From: Thysanoteuthis rhombus
Lineage: Eukaryota > Mollusca > Cephalopoda > Oegopsida > Thysanoteuthidae
Assembly: GCA_963457665.1 (NCBI GenBank)
Contig: OY735219.1
Span: 23,780,287 to 23,844,286 of the forward strand
DNA length: 64,000 bases
Reading direction: 5' to 3'
Part shown: piece after piece, positions 1 to 12,733 of the stretch
Layout of the letters: the number at the start of each line of letters is the position of its first letter
Position numbering within the stretch: the stretch's first letter is position 1
Notes under the pieces: model-generated
Told to the model about the DNA's origin: nothing
Database searches by the model: none
The model's input: the letters and a program-made list of their open reading frames with translations, nothing else
Made by a program: the position numbers and the translations under genes

Positions 1-184
1 TCCTTACTCATTGGTAGGTGTGCGCATGTACAAAATTCCAAGTTTATACTATGAATGGTTTGTGAGGGAAATCAGTATTTGGACACCTACAAAATTTCTA
101 TTGAATATACTCCTGATGCTCACATATACTTCAAATTTACACAGTGATATGTTTTGATATAAAATTAACAATTATCAAGAAGAA

Positions 185-266
185 AAATTACATATTTCCA
201 AACTGAGGATTGTTGCAACAAGTCTTATTCCTCTGACCAGAAACATGCTTAAGTGATTACACTCAT
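185..266. repeat. Copy 1 of an ~80-bp duplicated segment
   Basis: Nearly identical to 1431-1504, which lacks 8 bases present here. No coding content. It is one source-like part of the composite insertion at 1128-1519. Confidence 0.75.
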
Positions 267-1127
267 ACTGTATATGCGCAGTGAGATCCTCCCACCACCA
301 GGAAGACAGAAGACGCACTCAACAACTGTTTCTGCATTTATTGAAAAAAATATGTTTTCAAATTGTGTAAGTAATTTTTTCATGAGTCATACTTCTGTCA
401 TACTGTTCTGACTGATTGCATGGATTAATCAATATTTACTTAGTTTGAATCATTGTTTTGTTGACCTCTAAGTGACATGGTAAGCATGTGTCAAAGCTGG
501 TGTCTGACTAGCACATGGTTTTCTATCATGACTGATAGGGTTGGGGACAGTTACCACAAGTAGATAAAAATAAATTTTTGAAAAAATTTTTGAAAATCCA
601 CTAGCCGTATCATTTTTGGATGTCTGCATTTTTAAAAATCAGTTATTAGAAAAGTTTTGAAAAGCATTTCAGAGAACCCAAGATCACAGTTTACACTCAC
701 TGGAGTGTGAAAAAAAATCAGTTTTTAAAACAGTTGCTGTTTTGTAGAATAAATCCTTTTTTATAAAAGTTTATTGCATTGAAAATTTCTCCATTCTTCC
801 TGCTTAACACTGAAATATGGAGAGCTTGAATAGTATCTGTAAGATCTGCACATTAACTTAAGATAGGCCAATGCATTAAGAAAACTCAATCAAATAATTA
901 GAGGCTTATTTGAATTAAAAAAATGTTTCTTCAGCCATATTTTCCAACAGAGATCTAATGTATGCTTACATGGGAGGTATTCTGGTTATATATGGAGAGT
1001 GTTAAAATTTGCTTAATTGAAAATTATTGTTGATCATCTTGAAAGCTTTAATTATTAGTAGAAATACATTAAAATAAAACAAAATAATGAAAGAGTTGAG
1101 AGACTGGAATGAACTCTTATTTCTGTG

Positions 1128-1519
1128 ATTTTCCAAAAGCACAGAGATCACATGCGCAAATGAGGTTGGCAGAGTAAATAGCTGGACAAATTCAGAAAGT
1201 ACTGGCTCCGTGACACTCATGATAGAGAAGTATGGCGAATCCTGGGGAAGGTCTATGTCCTATGATAAAACTAAGCTCTCTCCCACAGTAAATCTTTTAA
1301 TAATGTCTAGTTTAATGTGTAAAGTAATTACTTTCTCTTTTTTTTCCACTCCAATTGGTGAATCATTTGCATTCTTATACATGGTTGAAGACATTTTAGA
1401 GTACAATTTGTCATGCAGCTGAAATAAGAAAATTACATATTTCCAAACTGTTGCAACAAGTCTTATTCCTCTGACCAGAAACATGCTTAAGTGATAACAC
1501 TCATTTTCCAAAAGCTCAG
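1128..1519 (+). repeat. Composite insertion flanked by 17-bp direct repeats
   Basis: The segment is bracketed by ATTTTCCAAAAGCACAG (1128-1144) and ATTTTCCAAAAGCTCAG (1503-1519), 16 of 17 identical. Inside, 1145-1430 matches 7113-7400 almost exactly (LINE 3' tail plus unique sequence) and 1431-1504 matches 185-266. The 70-aa frame inside is shared with the other copy only because the DNA is duplicated; it is not a credible gene. Confidence 0.7.
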
Positions 1520-3480
1520 TAAGAAAAACAGAATATGGAATCAGTATGAATTCTCCCATAGGATAGAGGCAAATAATAAAGTTGGGTTGTCTGAACATGA
1601 AATGTTTCACTTATTTTTATATTTTCTTGAGTTGGGAAAAAGACGCCAAAGATTTTGAATAACAATTTCAAGATGGAAACAATTCAAATTTGCCATCAGA
1701 GTCAATTACTGAACAACCACAGCATCAAAATTTGAAATCATAATAAAAAAAAAATTACATTGAAGAATAAATATGGTCAGAATAAATTCTAGTTATGACA
1801 TCACAGGTGTTTTCAACTGAAAAACATCTGAAAAATGTGGATTCTGGAGAATGTAGTTATTATCAATAAACTGGTCAGAATAAGGCCCCCAAAAGGTCAA
1901 AAAAGTTTTTTTTCCAAAAAACAAAAAAAATTTTTTTAGAAGCAGTCTATTAGAGGACTGATGCCAATTTTCAAGTCTTTAGACAAAACGGTACGGCCAG
2001 GAGCACTGGAACACACAAAGACACACACATATAAAAAGGATAGAACCCATCGCTATCTTTGATGGCTACATTTGTTCGACAATAAACATGTATTTTATGA
2101 ATTTTGTTCTCTTTTTTTTCTCCTCTGATGTCTCAGTCATATCTTTTGTGATGAAACCAAAGGTTGTGGATAAGAAATATCAGAGAGAGAGAGAGAGAGA
2201 GACTGGGAAATGAGCATTGGAAGGAAGAAAGAGCAAAGGATAATCTGACAAAAAGACATCGCAAACTAAGTTACTGTTGATAACAAAGTGACAGAAATAT
2301 GGAATATTTGTTATTTACAGAATAGCTCATTACATCAAAATGAATCATTGAAAGAAGATAGATCTGGTGAAGAATACATGATTCCATTAGGATGTTTCAG
2401 GTTCATGAAAAGATTGTAAAAGAGGAGCTGAAAAAAATTAAGAAGACCTCACCTAATCGGGTTGGTGGAACAAATAAACCACTAGAACGTGGAGTGAGCT
2501 GATTCTCTGTTGAAGGTTTCACATATAAATCAAACCAAACATGCCGACCAAGTGACCATTGCTGTTCTCTTTATACTTCACCATGCATATGATAAATACA
2601 CAACCACTTCCAACAATTGGATTTTGCATTGACTGCAATGTTAGCTAAACAATCACAGTTCTAATACTGGGTACTTGTCCTTCAAATGCAACTTTGAATT
2701 CTACAGATTATTGAAGCAATCATTTTGTTCATTCCATTGGTATTCAGCTTGGACCATATCCACTATGCAGAGTGACCCACAGTTTTCACTTCTGTGATAT
2801 GTAATCTTTGTCAGTTAGACATCCCTCCATTTAATAATAATTTTTTTTTCAAGTAGGTTTATTGCACACAAATCAATATGCCCCTTCAGAGAACAAAACA
2901 GAGTTCTTTCACAGACTGCCAAAAGAGATTGCAGGTATTGATTTTCAAGGTAAAGAGGTTTACAATGCAACAGTACTTTAATCAAGAGGAATTTCAAAAC
3001 TGTATTTTTGACATAAAAATTCAATAGGATTTAATTCTCAGAGAGAATGTCGGATAATGTAATGTCATGTGATTTGACACATAGGAATGATTGACATAAT
3101 TGAGACATAGTTGGTGGATTAACATGGAACCCAAATCAAACATTCACAACAAATGTAAATACAGGTGCAAATTTAGAGTAAGAGTAGAGATTGCTAATGG
3201 ATACCAGAGACATTACCAGACCCTATGCTTGTGAACCCTCTGTCCAAACAATCAGCATCAGGTGAAATGTTGATCATTTTGTCTATCTCTCTCTGTTGTC
3301 CACTGAGTGGTAATCTGGGGAAAAACTCCTAACTTTAACTGAAACACAAATTTTTTCACTGTTTTTCATTTCTTGTTTTTTACAATTTTGTTCATTCTTC
3401 CCGAATCTACCATCATCGCAGCTCAACAGATTATAGGCCCAGGTCACATGTTTCATTCGATGTTGACAAAAAGAAGTCAA
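1520..3480. other. No gene recognised
   Basis: AT-rich sequence with a short (GA)n run near 2188-2202. I see no conserved protein or RNA. The short minus-strand frames here lack any recognisable motif. Confidence 0.5.
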
Positions 3481-3499
3481 AATTTTAGGAAGGAAAATT

Positions 3500-3915
3500 C
3501 CTTGGTTTCATGAGACAGCAAATGTTTAAAATTTAGCAAGAATTATCTGGAGAAAAATGCTGAGACATTTGCAGAACTTGGAGACCCTGGGAGGGTATTA
3601 CTTATCAAAAAGAGCTAAGGGTTATACTCCTTTACATGGAATTAACCTACTTGAGGAAATCAATGAAAGTGTTACAGGCTATATGATACAAGCTGAAAAT
3701 GCAGCTACTTACCTGAAAACAGCTGTTGAAGTAATATGATAGCTATGAAAGGACTCCTTTCTGAATTCAAACCATTCAGTAGAGTCATTACCCAAGAGAA
3801 TAAAGCCCAGAGCTTCAGTGAATTCAAAATTGCCCTCAAAATCTTTGAGGGGACTAAATATATGCACGGTGAGGACCATAAAAAGGACAACATCATGAAG
3901 ATGAATTCATAATGG
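3500..3915 (+). pseudogene. Degenerate LTR-retrotransposon gag fragment
   Basis: Starting with a 60-codon frame (MLRHLQNLETLGGYYLS...) and continuing past stops near 3738 as GLLSEFKPFSRVITQENKA and then a FEGTKY-like segment. This order (LxNLxxLG, then GLPSEFKPF-like, then a sequence ending in an acidic D-x-x-MK tail) resembles gag proteins of copia- or gypsy-type elements. Stops separate the two halves, so it is a relic. No protease, RT or LTR is seen next to it. Family assignment is from memory of gag patterns. Confidence 0.45.
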
Positions 3916-4104
3916 TACTTCAAAACTATACTTTAGTTTGGGTATCTACTCTATCCAGGCAGCTACTAATAGAGGTAATTCTCCTGAATTTGAGCTGAAT
4001 TCTGCTAAACTGGTATTGATTCGAACTAGTATCTATATTTTTTATTCAAGTTGATATTTTTTTTGAGAACTTTTACTCTCTGTCGAAGGGTGACCCACAG
4101 TTTT

Positions 4105-4420
4105 CATCATCATCAGTCTTTTAATGTCCGTCGTTGGACATAGACCTTCCCCAGGATTTTCCACAATTCTCTATCATAGGTGTCATGGAGCCAGTATCTC
4201 CTGAATCTGTCTAGTTCATCTCTCCATCTTGTGTTCTGTCAGCCTCAGTTTCTTATGTGAGCTGTGGGGATCCATGTTGTGAGATGTGATGTCCATCGGT
4301 TGTCTTTCATTCTTGCAACATGGTCTGCCCATTGCCATTCAAGTTTTTAATAGTTTCTATGATGTCACAGACACCCGTTTTCTTCCTGATATACTGTGCT
4401 GTCTTGTAATCTCTCCAACT
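4105..4420 (-). mobile_element. RTE-like LINE 3' end, minus strand
   Basis: On the minus strand this encodes the C-terminal LINE region seen intact at 15049-15489 (the GHVARMADN-type zone and the region before the tail), now with stops. It begins at its 3' end with a short (ATG)n tail, as in the other copies. Confidence 0.8.
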
Positions 4421-4429
4421 GCTTTTTAA

Positions 4430-4960
4430 AGAATATAACGGGTACTCATATGATCTCAACTAAATTATGCTGATATTAGGATCACTATATATTTTCTATT
4501 AAGCGATTTTATGAATTTGAGTAAAAGCTCACAAGAAAAAATATCAACACAAATACAGTATACGGTTAGTAGTTTGTGACAGTAAATTCAATTTTCTAGA
4601 GTTACACTTTGAAATGCAACCCATATCTTTAAAGAGGAGAAATGTTATTATTTGGTGATTTCCATTTATATATTATTAATTCAGAGGTCTGATTATCCCC
4701 ATAAATAATACCCCTTGACTGGTAACTTGAAAAAGACTTGAAAATAGACCAATATTAGCTTCCTCTATAGTACTTTGTTACAATGTTATGTCATCCTTAT
4801 ACTTGATTGAAAAAATAAAAATGGCATCGTCATTACATAAATGAGAAATTTCTTTTAAGTTCTCTACCCCACTGTGATTTAACTTCTTTGTCCTACATTG
4901 AATGTTCTTATTACTATGTATATATAAAAGGATGTGGTTTCTGCCCACACTCCTTAGTTA
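4430..4960. other. No gene recognised
   Basis: AT-rich spacer without a recognisable repeat or protein. Confidence 0.45.
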
Positions 4961-5059
4961 TTTCCCTGTATGCCAGCAATTTTTGCCAGTCCCAGTATTT
5001 CTGTGGCGAGCCAACACCCAACTTTAACTGAAATACGAAAACCATCAACCAAAACTGCC

Positions 5060-5440
5060 ACCATATGTTGGTCTGACTGGCTTTCTATCTATCTATCTAT
5101 CTATTACAAATACAGGTCACACCAATGGAGCAACGGGGCTGAAAATTTAATCATTCACTACATAAAACATTTTTTGTTTTCTAAAAATTTTGAAAATTCA
5201 CTCCTGAGTAGGGTTTGGGGGGGGCGTAAATTTGCAATGTAAGTTTATGCTAAATTGTTCCCTTAGTTTGTGTCTGGCAGCATCCACACTTGTTTTTTTG
5301 TTTTTTTGAGAATTCAGACTTTTTTCACAAAGGTAAGTAACTTATTCATTGATTAGCCCTTTTTCCAGTTTCTTAATTGATCGCCCCCAACACGGCATAC
5401 TGCCAAAAGATGTTGGTTATGCGATGGTCTGAGCTACTAA
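5060..5440 (+). repeat. Dispersed repeat family A, copy 1
   Basis: Shares a core (GTTTATGCTAAATTG..CTTAGTTTGTGT, then poly-T, then an ATTGATCnCCCCCAA block) with 15540-15840 in the same orientation and with 10360-10645 and 11210-11345 in reverse. It includes a (TATC)n run at 5083-5104. No protein-coding signature; it may be a non-autonomous element. Confidence 0.7.
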
Positions 5441-5449
5441 TTTATTTTG

Positions 5450-6205
5450 TCCTTACCTTCGAATGAAAAAATAAATATCTGTCCTAGATATCAGGGTTAT
5501 AATCAGTTGACAATCTGTAAATTGTATGCAATCTCCTTTGATCGTAGAGAAAACTCTTGTTTCATTAATAGCTTTCTTGGAAATACTTTCTTACTCTGAA
5601 TGACTGTCAAAAAATTAGATAATAATCATTCATTTTACACTGGCTTGGCTTTCAGGATTTTCTCATTGGACTGGCTGAAATCAAACTTGTTCTTGCAATT
5701 AAAAATGAATGACGTAAAAAGGGTAAGATGTTGATTTGAAACCACTTGACTAAATCCATTGACATGGTGAAGGAGGGCTCCCCAACTTCATCTCTATGAT
5801 TGTCATCCATTCACAGTATACTCTAATATGCTGTTGTTGTTTATGAATGTGTATTCGGGTATCTGCGATCTGCTCAAGGGAATTTTTACAGTATCTGGAA
5901 CACCATTTTAGTTATGCAGCATTCCTTCCACCTCTGGGGAGACATAATGTTCATTTTACAAAGTCTTCCCCACTAGGATAATTCAGCGTAAGCATTGATT
6001 CTGTCGATAAATTGTGTCTGCACACCTTCAAAGATTTGGCTGTCACTGATTTTTTTATGGTGACCAAAGGGGGAACAATATTTACCTTATATCATATTGT
6101 TGTTTTATTTAGTGTCAACATTGATGCTATAATATGATCACCAAATACACTAAGTCCCCAAGCTGACATTTGTCTAGATTTATCACGTATTATGTTTATA
6201 TGAAA
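5450..6205. other. No gene recognised
   Basis: AT-rich sequence with only short frames and no repeat that I could match elsewhere in the window. Confidence 0.45.
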
Positions 6206-6207
6206 AG

Positions 6208-6332
6208 TCCATGATCAAAAAATCTGGTGAATCTTGGGGAAGCTCTATTTCCAACGATGGACATTAAAAGACTGCTGCTGCTGCTGATGATGATGATGGT
6301 GATGGTGATGGTGGTGGTGGTGGTGATGATGT

Positions 6333-6368
<36 letters not shown>
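6208..6368 (+). mobile_element. RTE-like LINE 3' tip with expanded trinucleotide tail
   Basis: About 60 bases match the last part of the LINE (GAATCTTGGGGAAG.. to GGACATTAAAAGACTG). This runs directly into (CTG)n, (ATG)n, (GTG)n and again (ATG)n to 6368. Confidence 0.75.
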
Positions 6369-6369
<1 letters not shown>

Positions 6370-6599
6370 TTAATCCCCTAGACGTAATCTTATGTTAAAA
6401 ACAATAATCAATGGTAAAAAATAACAATTGATCCATGATCGATTATTAACGACTTGGAATATAAATAGACCCCCACTTACGATAGGGTTGGGGACTGAAA
6501 ATGAGATTGTCAGTTGAAATGTCATTACTACAATGCATTGTAGATTTCTTTGTAGCATAAAATGGATTACTCCAGTTCATTTAGTTTAACTTGCAAATA

Positions 6600-7230
6600 T
6601 CACAAATCAAGCAAGCCTAAGTTGATCTGTATCTACCACGTCAGAAATAAGAACACTTAGACATAGAACTGGAGAAAGAAGACTACTACATCTATCTAGG
6701 ACAATGAATCTCCACGAGACCCTCAAAAGAAGAAGAAATCAAGTGAAGAATCACCCTAGGATGGCAAGCCTTTGGCAGAGCAAGCTCAACCTTCAAAAAC
6801 AAGAAGATCCCATTTATCCCAAAAAGAAGAGTATACAATCAATGCGTCCTTCCAATAGTCAGTTATGGAGTTGAAACATGGAATCTAACCAAGAGACAGA
6901 CCCACTAATTGAGAACCATGCAACGTGCACATGAAAGAATTTTGCTCAACCTCTCATGGAGAGACCATAAGACAACACAATACATCCGGTAGAAGACAGG
7001 AGTCAGGGACATCATAGAATCCATTTAAAAACTCAAATGGCAATGGACTGGCCATGTTGCAAGAATGGCAGACAACCAATGGACATCACGACTCACGACA
7101 TGGATCCACAGAGATCACATGTGCAAATGAGGTTGGCAGAGTAATAGCTGGACAAATTCAGAAAGTACTGGCTCCGTGACACTCACGATAGAGAAGTATG
7201 GCGAATCCTGGGGAAGGTCTATGTCCTATG
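6600..7230 (+). mobile_element. RTE-like LINE 3' fragment
   Basis: The plus strand encodes, in pieces, the post-RT part: a TLGWQAF-like stretch, then VYNQCVLPIVSYGVETWNLT, ERILLNLSWRDH and GHVARMADNQWTSR. Stops and frameshifts interrupt it. At about 7113 it enters the block duplicated at 1145-1430. Confidence 0.8.
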
Positions 7231-7400
7231 ATAAAACTAAGCTCTCTCCCACAGTAAATCTTTTAATAATGTCTAGTTTAATGTGTAAAGTAATTACTTT
7301 CTCCTTTTTTTCCACTCCAATTGGTGAATCATTTGCATTCTTATACATGGTTGAAGACATTTTAGAGTACAATTTGTCATGCAGCTGAAATAAGAAAATT
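7113..7400 (+). repeat. Copy 2 of the 1145-1430 duplicated block
   Basis: Differs from 1145-1430 by only a few bases or single-base indels. It spans the LINE 3' tail junction and about 170 bases of following sequence. Because the junction itself is shared, one copy derives from the other or both from a third. Confidence 0.8.
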
Positions 7401-7840
7401 CATATGTGCTGATTCATGATTTGCTGTTAGATATTTATTATTTATTTTCTTATCATCAAAGAGATCATTCAAAGTTACAGCCAAAATTTCAATTGCAAAA
7501 TTGTATGCTTCTGATTCTGATTATGACAGCGTTTCTAAAGAATCACTCAATATATCCACTTGGCGTACTGAGGAGACCCCAGGCACGTCTAGATATTTTC
7601 TCAAGAACTGCGCATCCAAACAATTTCAAACTCAACAATACACTTCTTTATGACCTGAGCAATGGATTTACACAAGTTCAACTTGATACAGTGCTTGGTT
7701 GTTCTCACTAAAGAGAATTTCAGGATTTCCTGTTCATACAATTTCTGTAGATTTTTTTCTCATATTGAGGATACAAAATCCAGTGATTTTTTTTTTGTTG
7801 CAATTTGTAAGAGTTGAAGTTACATTTTTACTAGACTATA
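7400..7840. other. No gene recognised
   Basis: A 101-codon frame occurs at 7406-7711 but has no recognisable domain, no splice context and biased AT-type composition. I do not consider it a gene. Confidence 0.4.
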
Positions 7841-7849
7841 AAGACAGTG

Positions 7850-8300
7850 GCTGAATTAGTCATCTGATTATTTTGTCAAATTTATTTTGGGCATAAACAC
7901 TGAATGGCATTATGATCAATCATCTCACTATAATTCAACAAATATCTGTTCATCAGTCTATGACCACAAAACTTAAAAACAGCCATTTCTATAATCTCAA
8001 AATTTAGTGTGGTCACTAATTGGACCCCAGTGCAGGTTTTTGGTAAGTTAGTTTTTGAAAGTACCCACACCACAAAAAGTTTTAGCGGTGGGTTAAGTTT
8101 CCAATACAAAATAGACCTTTGGTTTGTGTCCAATGCCATTCATGCTTACCAAAAATTTATTTTTTTATTATAATTTACCAAATATCTGTCCATCTGTCAT
8201 CACATAACTCAAGAATGCATAGAGTTATGTTCACCAAATTTTCTATGGTTACTGATGGAACAATGGTGCAAGGCTTTAGCAAGTTGGTTTTTGAAAATTA
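7850..8300. repeat. Two-unit tandem repeat, ~240-bp period
   Basis: The block containing CAAATATCTGTTCATC at 7939 recurs at about 8180, and the phrase AAGTTAGTTTTTGAAA (about 8047) recurs as AAGTTGGTTTTTGAAA (about 8281). Confidence 0.6.
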
Positions 8301-8429
8301 GTTCTTTACTATTATTCCCCCTCCCTCATTTAACCTTTTTTGTAACTTAATGACCCCACCCATTTTTTAACATTAGCTCTCCCCTTCCTCTTTATTGTGA
8401 CATTGAGACTGGTCAGGGGAGATTTAACT

Positions 8430-9640
8430 TCATAAATTAATTCTACAAAGATACATTGGAGCATTTGGAATTTTACAAGTCAGTTCAAACTACTACAGTT
8501 TGAGTTTTGACCAGTGTTTTTTCTTGAAGATAATGTGAAGTGCTAGTGGTTGGGACTGAACTAATCTACGGACAATGCCAAAAGTCTCATCTTGCCTACT
8601 GAGATAGACAAACATTGGGTTTATTTCTAAAAACTCGAGCATAGGATCTCAGACCGCACAAATCAGGTCAATTGATAAGAAAATTAAAATGATAATATAG
8701 ATTGGGGAAATTTTCAAGACACTTAGTAGGATCAGGAATAGATGAATTCCTAAGATATGTTTCAATCTGATCCAGTGAACTTCATTTGTCACAGGCTGCT
8801 ACAACCTAGTGAGATAGTAAGAAAAATATAGCAATAGTCTGGATTGTCAGTCAGGGAGTTTATTGAGAAGCGCTTGGAACAATAGATGAATTTATTATTA
8901 GCCAATTATTGAGAGGCGCCTAGAACAATAGATGAATTCCAATAGATTCATTTTTGTCAACCATGTTAGCTGATGATGAGAAAAACAACCCTACAAGAAT
9001 GACAGTCAGTCAAATCTACAGGTACTTGAGATTGGAAGATATTGAATTATATTTTTTTTTTGTTGTTGTTGTTTGTTTCAAGCGAGACGATGCCCCAAAA
9101 GATTAAAGGTGGTCCAATTAAGAACTGGATGCGATGAGCTCCTTTGATTGGTTAGTCATGTGATATAAAGAAATGGAAACACTTTTTTCTGTGGCAGTGT
9201 GATGTCTTCAGCCAATCAAATCATGTGGTGGCAGTAAAAGAGGGTGGTTTTGTCAATTCTGCAGAATTGTGTAGGTGCAGGATTCATTATTCAGACTTGA
9301 GATTAATTATCCCCTCCATAACCTCCCCTTGAATAACACCATAAATCAATCTTCAAAGCAGTGGAAGGTAGTTTTGGGTAGTTCTTTTCTGGAGAAAGTT
9401 CAGGGAGTTCTTTGCTGGCAGACAGCCGGCCACACCACACCGGTACTCGTTCCCCCTCCCGCACCATGCCCACAATGATCTGACCTAGATAGCTCTGGCA
9501 TGAAGTTAACCAATTCCCTGACAGAGTCCCTAGGTAGCTTCCATGCCTGAGATCAGACATGTCCTTCTTGCCACTGTTCATTGATTGAATCATCTGACTA
9601 GTCGTGGTACTCAAGTCAATGGGAAGGATTAACCTGGATC
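8430..9640 (+). repeat. Dispersed repeat family B, copy 1 (split)
   Basis: Parts 8430-8640 and 9480-9640 correspond, in order, to 21545-21945 (GCATTT..ATTTTACAAGTCA; GACTAGTCGTGGnnCTCAAG). About 0.8 kb of unrelated sequence separates them here, including a local duplication of an ATTGAGAnGCGC..AATAGATGAATT unit at 8862-8893 and 8907-8938. Pyrimidine-rich C/T tracts lie at 8310-8400. Confidence 0.6.
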
Positions 9641-9654
9641 TGTTTTGAATATAA

Positions 9655-9776
9655 CCCCCTTTTTTTTTAACGTTAATCCCTCTCTTTTTGAAATTTAGCC
9701 CCCCCCCTCACAAACACCACTTTTTTTTTAAACATTGGTCTCATTTTTTCAACATTTGCCCCCTCTGTCTTGTGGA

Positions 9777-9780
<4 letters not shown>
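9655..9780. repeat. C- and T-tract simple sequence
   Basis: Alternating runs of T and C (for example at 9660-9720) form a degenerate C/T-rich array. It is non-coding. Confidence 0.7.
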
Positions 9781-9829
<49 letters not shown>

Positions 9830-10207
9830 GTCTATCAACATCCGTCGTTGGACATAAACCTTCCCCAGGATTTGCCACACTTCTCTATCATGGGCATCGC
9901 GGAGCCAGTATTTCCTGAACTTGTCTAGCTCGTCTCTCCATCTAATATTCTGCTGGCCTTGGTTGCGCATGTGATCTCGGGGGATCTATGTCGTGAGTCG
10001 TGATGTCCATCGGTTGTCCGCCATTCTTGCAACATGGCCAGCCCACCGCCATTTGAGATTTTTTATGGATTCTATGATGTCTCTAACTCTTGTCTTTTCT
10101 CGGATGTGCTGTGTTGTTTTGTGGTCTTTCCATGTGAGGCCCAGCATTATTCTTTCATGTGCATGTTGCATGGTTCGCAATTTGCGGATTTGCCTCTCTC
10201 TTTTTTT
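9779..10207 (-). mobile_element. RTE-like LINE 3' end with (GAT)n tail, minus strand
   Basis: An (ATC)n array at 9779-9828 is the tail in reverse. The minus strand encodes the MQHAHERIMLGLTWKDHKTT and KNLKWRWAGHVARMADN parts. The copy breaks at about 10200 in a poly-T run. It is one of the better preserved copies but only a fragment of the element. Confidence 0.85.
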
Positions 10208-10359
10208 TTTTTAGGTCATTAGCTCCTTTAACAGTGTAAAAAAGATAGAGTGATTATGAATCAGAGACAAATTAATTTGTATTGAATAAAAAAAACTTAC
10301 GGAGAGTGCCAGTGGCTGATTTGTTGGCAGCATGGGAAATGGACTCAAACTGAAACTGG

Positions 10360-10645
10360 CACTTTTGGAAAGGAATGAATATGACACCCCCCCCTCCAGC
10401 TGTGGGTAAAATAGTGTATGGTGAAGTGAATTACACCAATTAGGGTGTTTATCTGCTTTAAAAAAGTGGGGGGCAGCAGATCAATGAATAAGTTACTTCT
10501 CTCATGCTTTGTTGGGCAGTGTATTTTCCAAAAGACAAGTCTAAATTTATGAAAAAAAAAAATAAGCGTGAATGCAGCCAGACACAAACTAAGGGATCAA
10601 TTTAGCATAAGCTTACTTTGCAAATATGAAACCCCCGCTAAAAGA
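10360..10645 (-). repeat. Dispersed repeat family A, copy 2 (reverse)
   Basis: Its reverse complement carries the GCTTATGCTAAATTGATCCC..TTAGTTTGTGTCTGGC core of the copy at 5060-5440. Confidence 0.65.
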
Positions 10646-10698
10646 GTATTTTGGGATGAATTTTCAGAGAGTAAAGAAAACAAATTTTTTCTCCCATG

Positions 10699-10741
<43 letters not shown>

Positions 10742-10752
10742 TGTGTGTGTGC
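10699..10752. repeat. (GT)n microsatellite
   Basis: Runs of GT with one interruption. The frame over it is an artefact. Confidence 0.95.
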
Positions 10753-11209
10753 GCAAAATTTCAATTTTATTCTATGAACAGTTAGGGCTGGGTGAAATCT
10801 GGATACATATGAATGTCAGAACACATAAATAACCTAAACCCCAGCAGCAGTGTTTAAACCTGCCTGTTAAAGGTAGTGGTGCTCAACTATTACTGCTATT
10901 GTTGCTGATATGTCGATTTTGTTTCTCACCTAAGCTGAATACAAAGATTTCAGCTATTGAGAAATGATATGAGATCTTCAAGGTCATTTGCAAATGTTGA
11001 TCATGAAATTTCTTTTTGATTGCAATCTTATTTCATGATTTCATTGGACAAGCTGTATGTTTATCCTCAACATGAAAAATGATGCTGACCGGTCTGGTTA
11101 GTCACTCATTAGAAAACGTCTTTTGGCAACATGATCTCTCATGGGTGAGCAATTCAGAAATTGGAAAAATGTTTGATCAATGTATAAGTTCTCTTGTCTC
11201 TAGTTGGAT

Positions 11210-11460
11210 TACTAAAAAGTCTGAATTTTCGAAAAACCAACATGTATGCCGCTGTGCACAAACTCGGAATCAATTTAGCATTAACTTACACTGCGAATTG
11301 AACCCCCGATCGAAAACTTATTTTGGAGGATAATTTTGAAAAAAAACAGAGGATTTTTTTTCTAGACATAATAAGGAATAAATATTTAAATTTCCAGCCC
11401 TCTAGCTCCATTGATGCAGTCTGTATGCATGATACATAAATACATAGCCAGCCAAACCAA
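11210..11460 (-). repeat. Dispersed repeat family A, copy 3 (reverse)
   Basis: Contains the reverse of the family A core (AATCAATTTAGCATTAACTT near 11269) and the A/T-rich flank. It also shares an AGCCAGnCAAACCAAC phrase with the reverse complement of the copy at 5060. Confidence 0.6.
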
Positions 11461-11469
11461 CTTGAAATC

Positions 11470-12050
11470 TGGAGAAATCTGTGTTTATAGTTTTGGTTGA
11501 TAGTTTCTGATACTCTCTCATCTCAATTACCGTAACTCAAAACTCTTGCTCACAAAAAATAGTCAACTTGGTCATAGCTATCATTCCTATGGTCATAAAT
11601 GTTTCAGGCTAAGAAGTCTGTTTCTCTAACTTTTTTCACGTGTTTAACCTGCCCAATATGTTGTTTTCCTTTGTTTATCTTTTAGTTTTTTTCTTTTTAT
11701 ATTGATTGAAATTTGAGAAGATATATAGTGGTGTGGAGAGTACAACTTGTCTTAACATGGACAAAACACAATTGCCAAATGCGAAGAGGAGTCATTACTT
11801 GCATATATACGCCCTAATTCATTAATCATCATTTGTTACAACTGACAAAGCCTGTTTTGTTTACCTCTTGTCATTGTAATTCATCAAAGTTATTTTACTA
11901 TAGCAACTAGCCAGTATTGACTGAATCATTTTCACAAAATTTTAATCTTTTGTTTGAATTTTCCTACTGAAATAATTACAGAGGAAATAGTAAAAGAAAA
12001 AAAAATTTTCTTATTATTACCTCTAATAGCAAAGTTAGAATGATATGTAT
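11470..12050. other. No gene recognised
   Basis: AT-rich spacer with no recognisable family. Confidence 0.4.
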
Positions 12051-12059
12051 TAGGTCATG

Positions 12060-12420
12060 TCTTTCAGTCCAGGTCTCTGAATGATTTCCAATGAAATTTT
12101 GTGGCAATGAGGTAAGGAATAGTTGGTTGAATTTTGGGTGAATCCAGGATTTTTTTTCTGATTGAGAGATATTTTTCTGTCATTTTGTTTTTAATTCATA
12201 TATTTATGTTGATACTTGTGATTGTCGACACAATATATCCAAAAGTTTTCAATGAATTACTATGACATTTTGTGGAAGGTCAAACAATGGGCCATGGAGG
12301 AAGTAATACAATTTAGGACAGATCTATATGCAATTACTCCTCCTGACATTGACATTCACAGAGGTATGCACACCCTGAGTGCTTTCTATTCATATAACTT
12401 GAACTTGATTTAACCTGACA
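12060..12420 (+). repeat. ~165-bp repeat family C, divergent units
   Basis: Contains the family phrases TTTTCAATGAATTnCTATGA, TTTTGTGGAAGG and GGAAGTAATACAATTTAGGA, in the same order as the tandem array at 14395-14940. Confidence 0.6.
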
Positions 12421-12733
12421 ATCAGAGAAGTTTATTACCAATAAAATCAGCATGCTAATCTCTGTACCATGAAAAATTGTTCTCTGTTTCCTACATTGTA
12501 ATTTAGTTGAATTCTTGACTATACAATTCATACGTATGTGTATGTGAAAAATAGTTCTGTCGATTGTCTGAGTTAATGGAGAATAGATGACACAATGAGA
12601 AGTTATGAATCAGGTCTTCATTTACATAACCTACATCACATATTATTGTAAGTCATCAATAATCTATGATATAATTTTTCACAGATTATTTACCACTGCC
12701 AACAAAGTTAAAGAGGTAAATGTATTTGTTTGT

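Noticed and set aside
1260-1610. 116-codon minus-strand frame
   Set aside because: Spans the junctions of the composite insertion; no domain and no counterpart at 7200-7400.
9303-9614. 103-codon minus-strand frame
   Set aside because: Overlaps dispersed repeat family B, and the matching region at 21780-21945 does not keep the frame.
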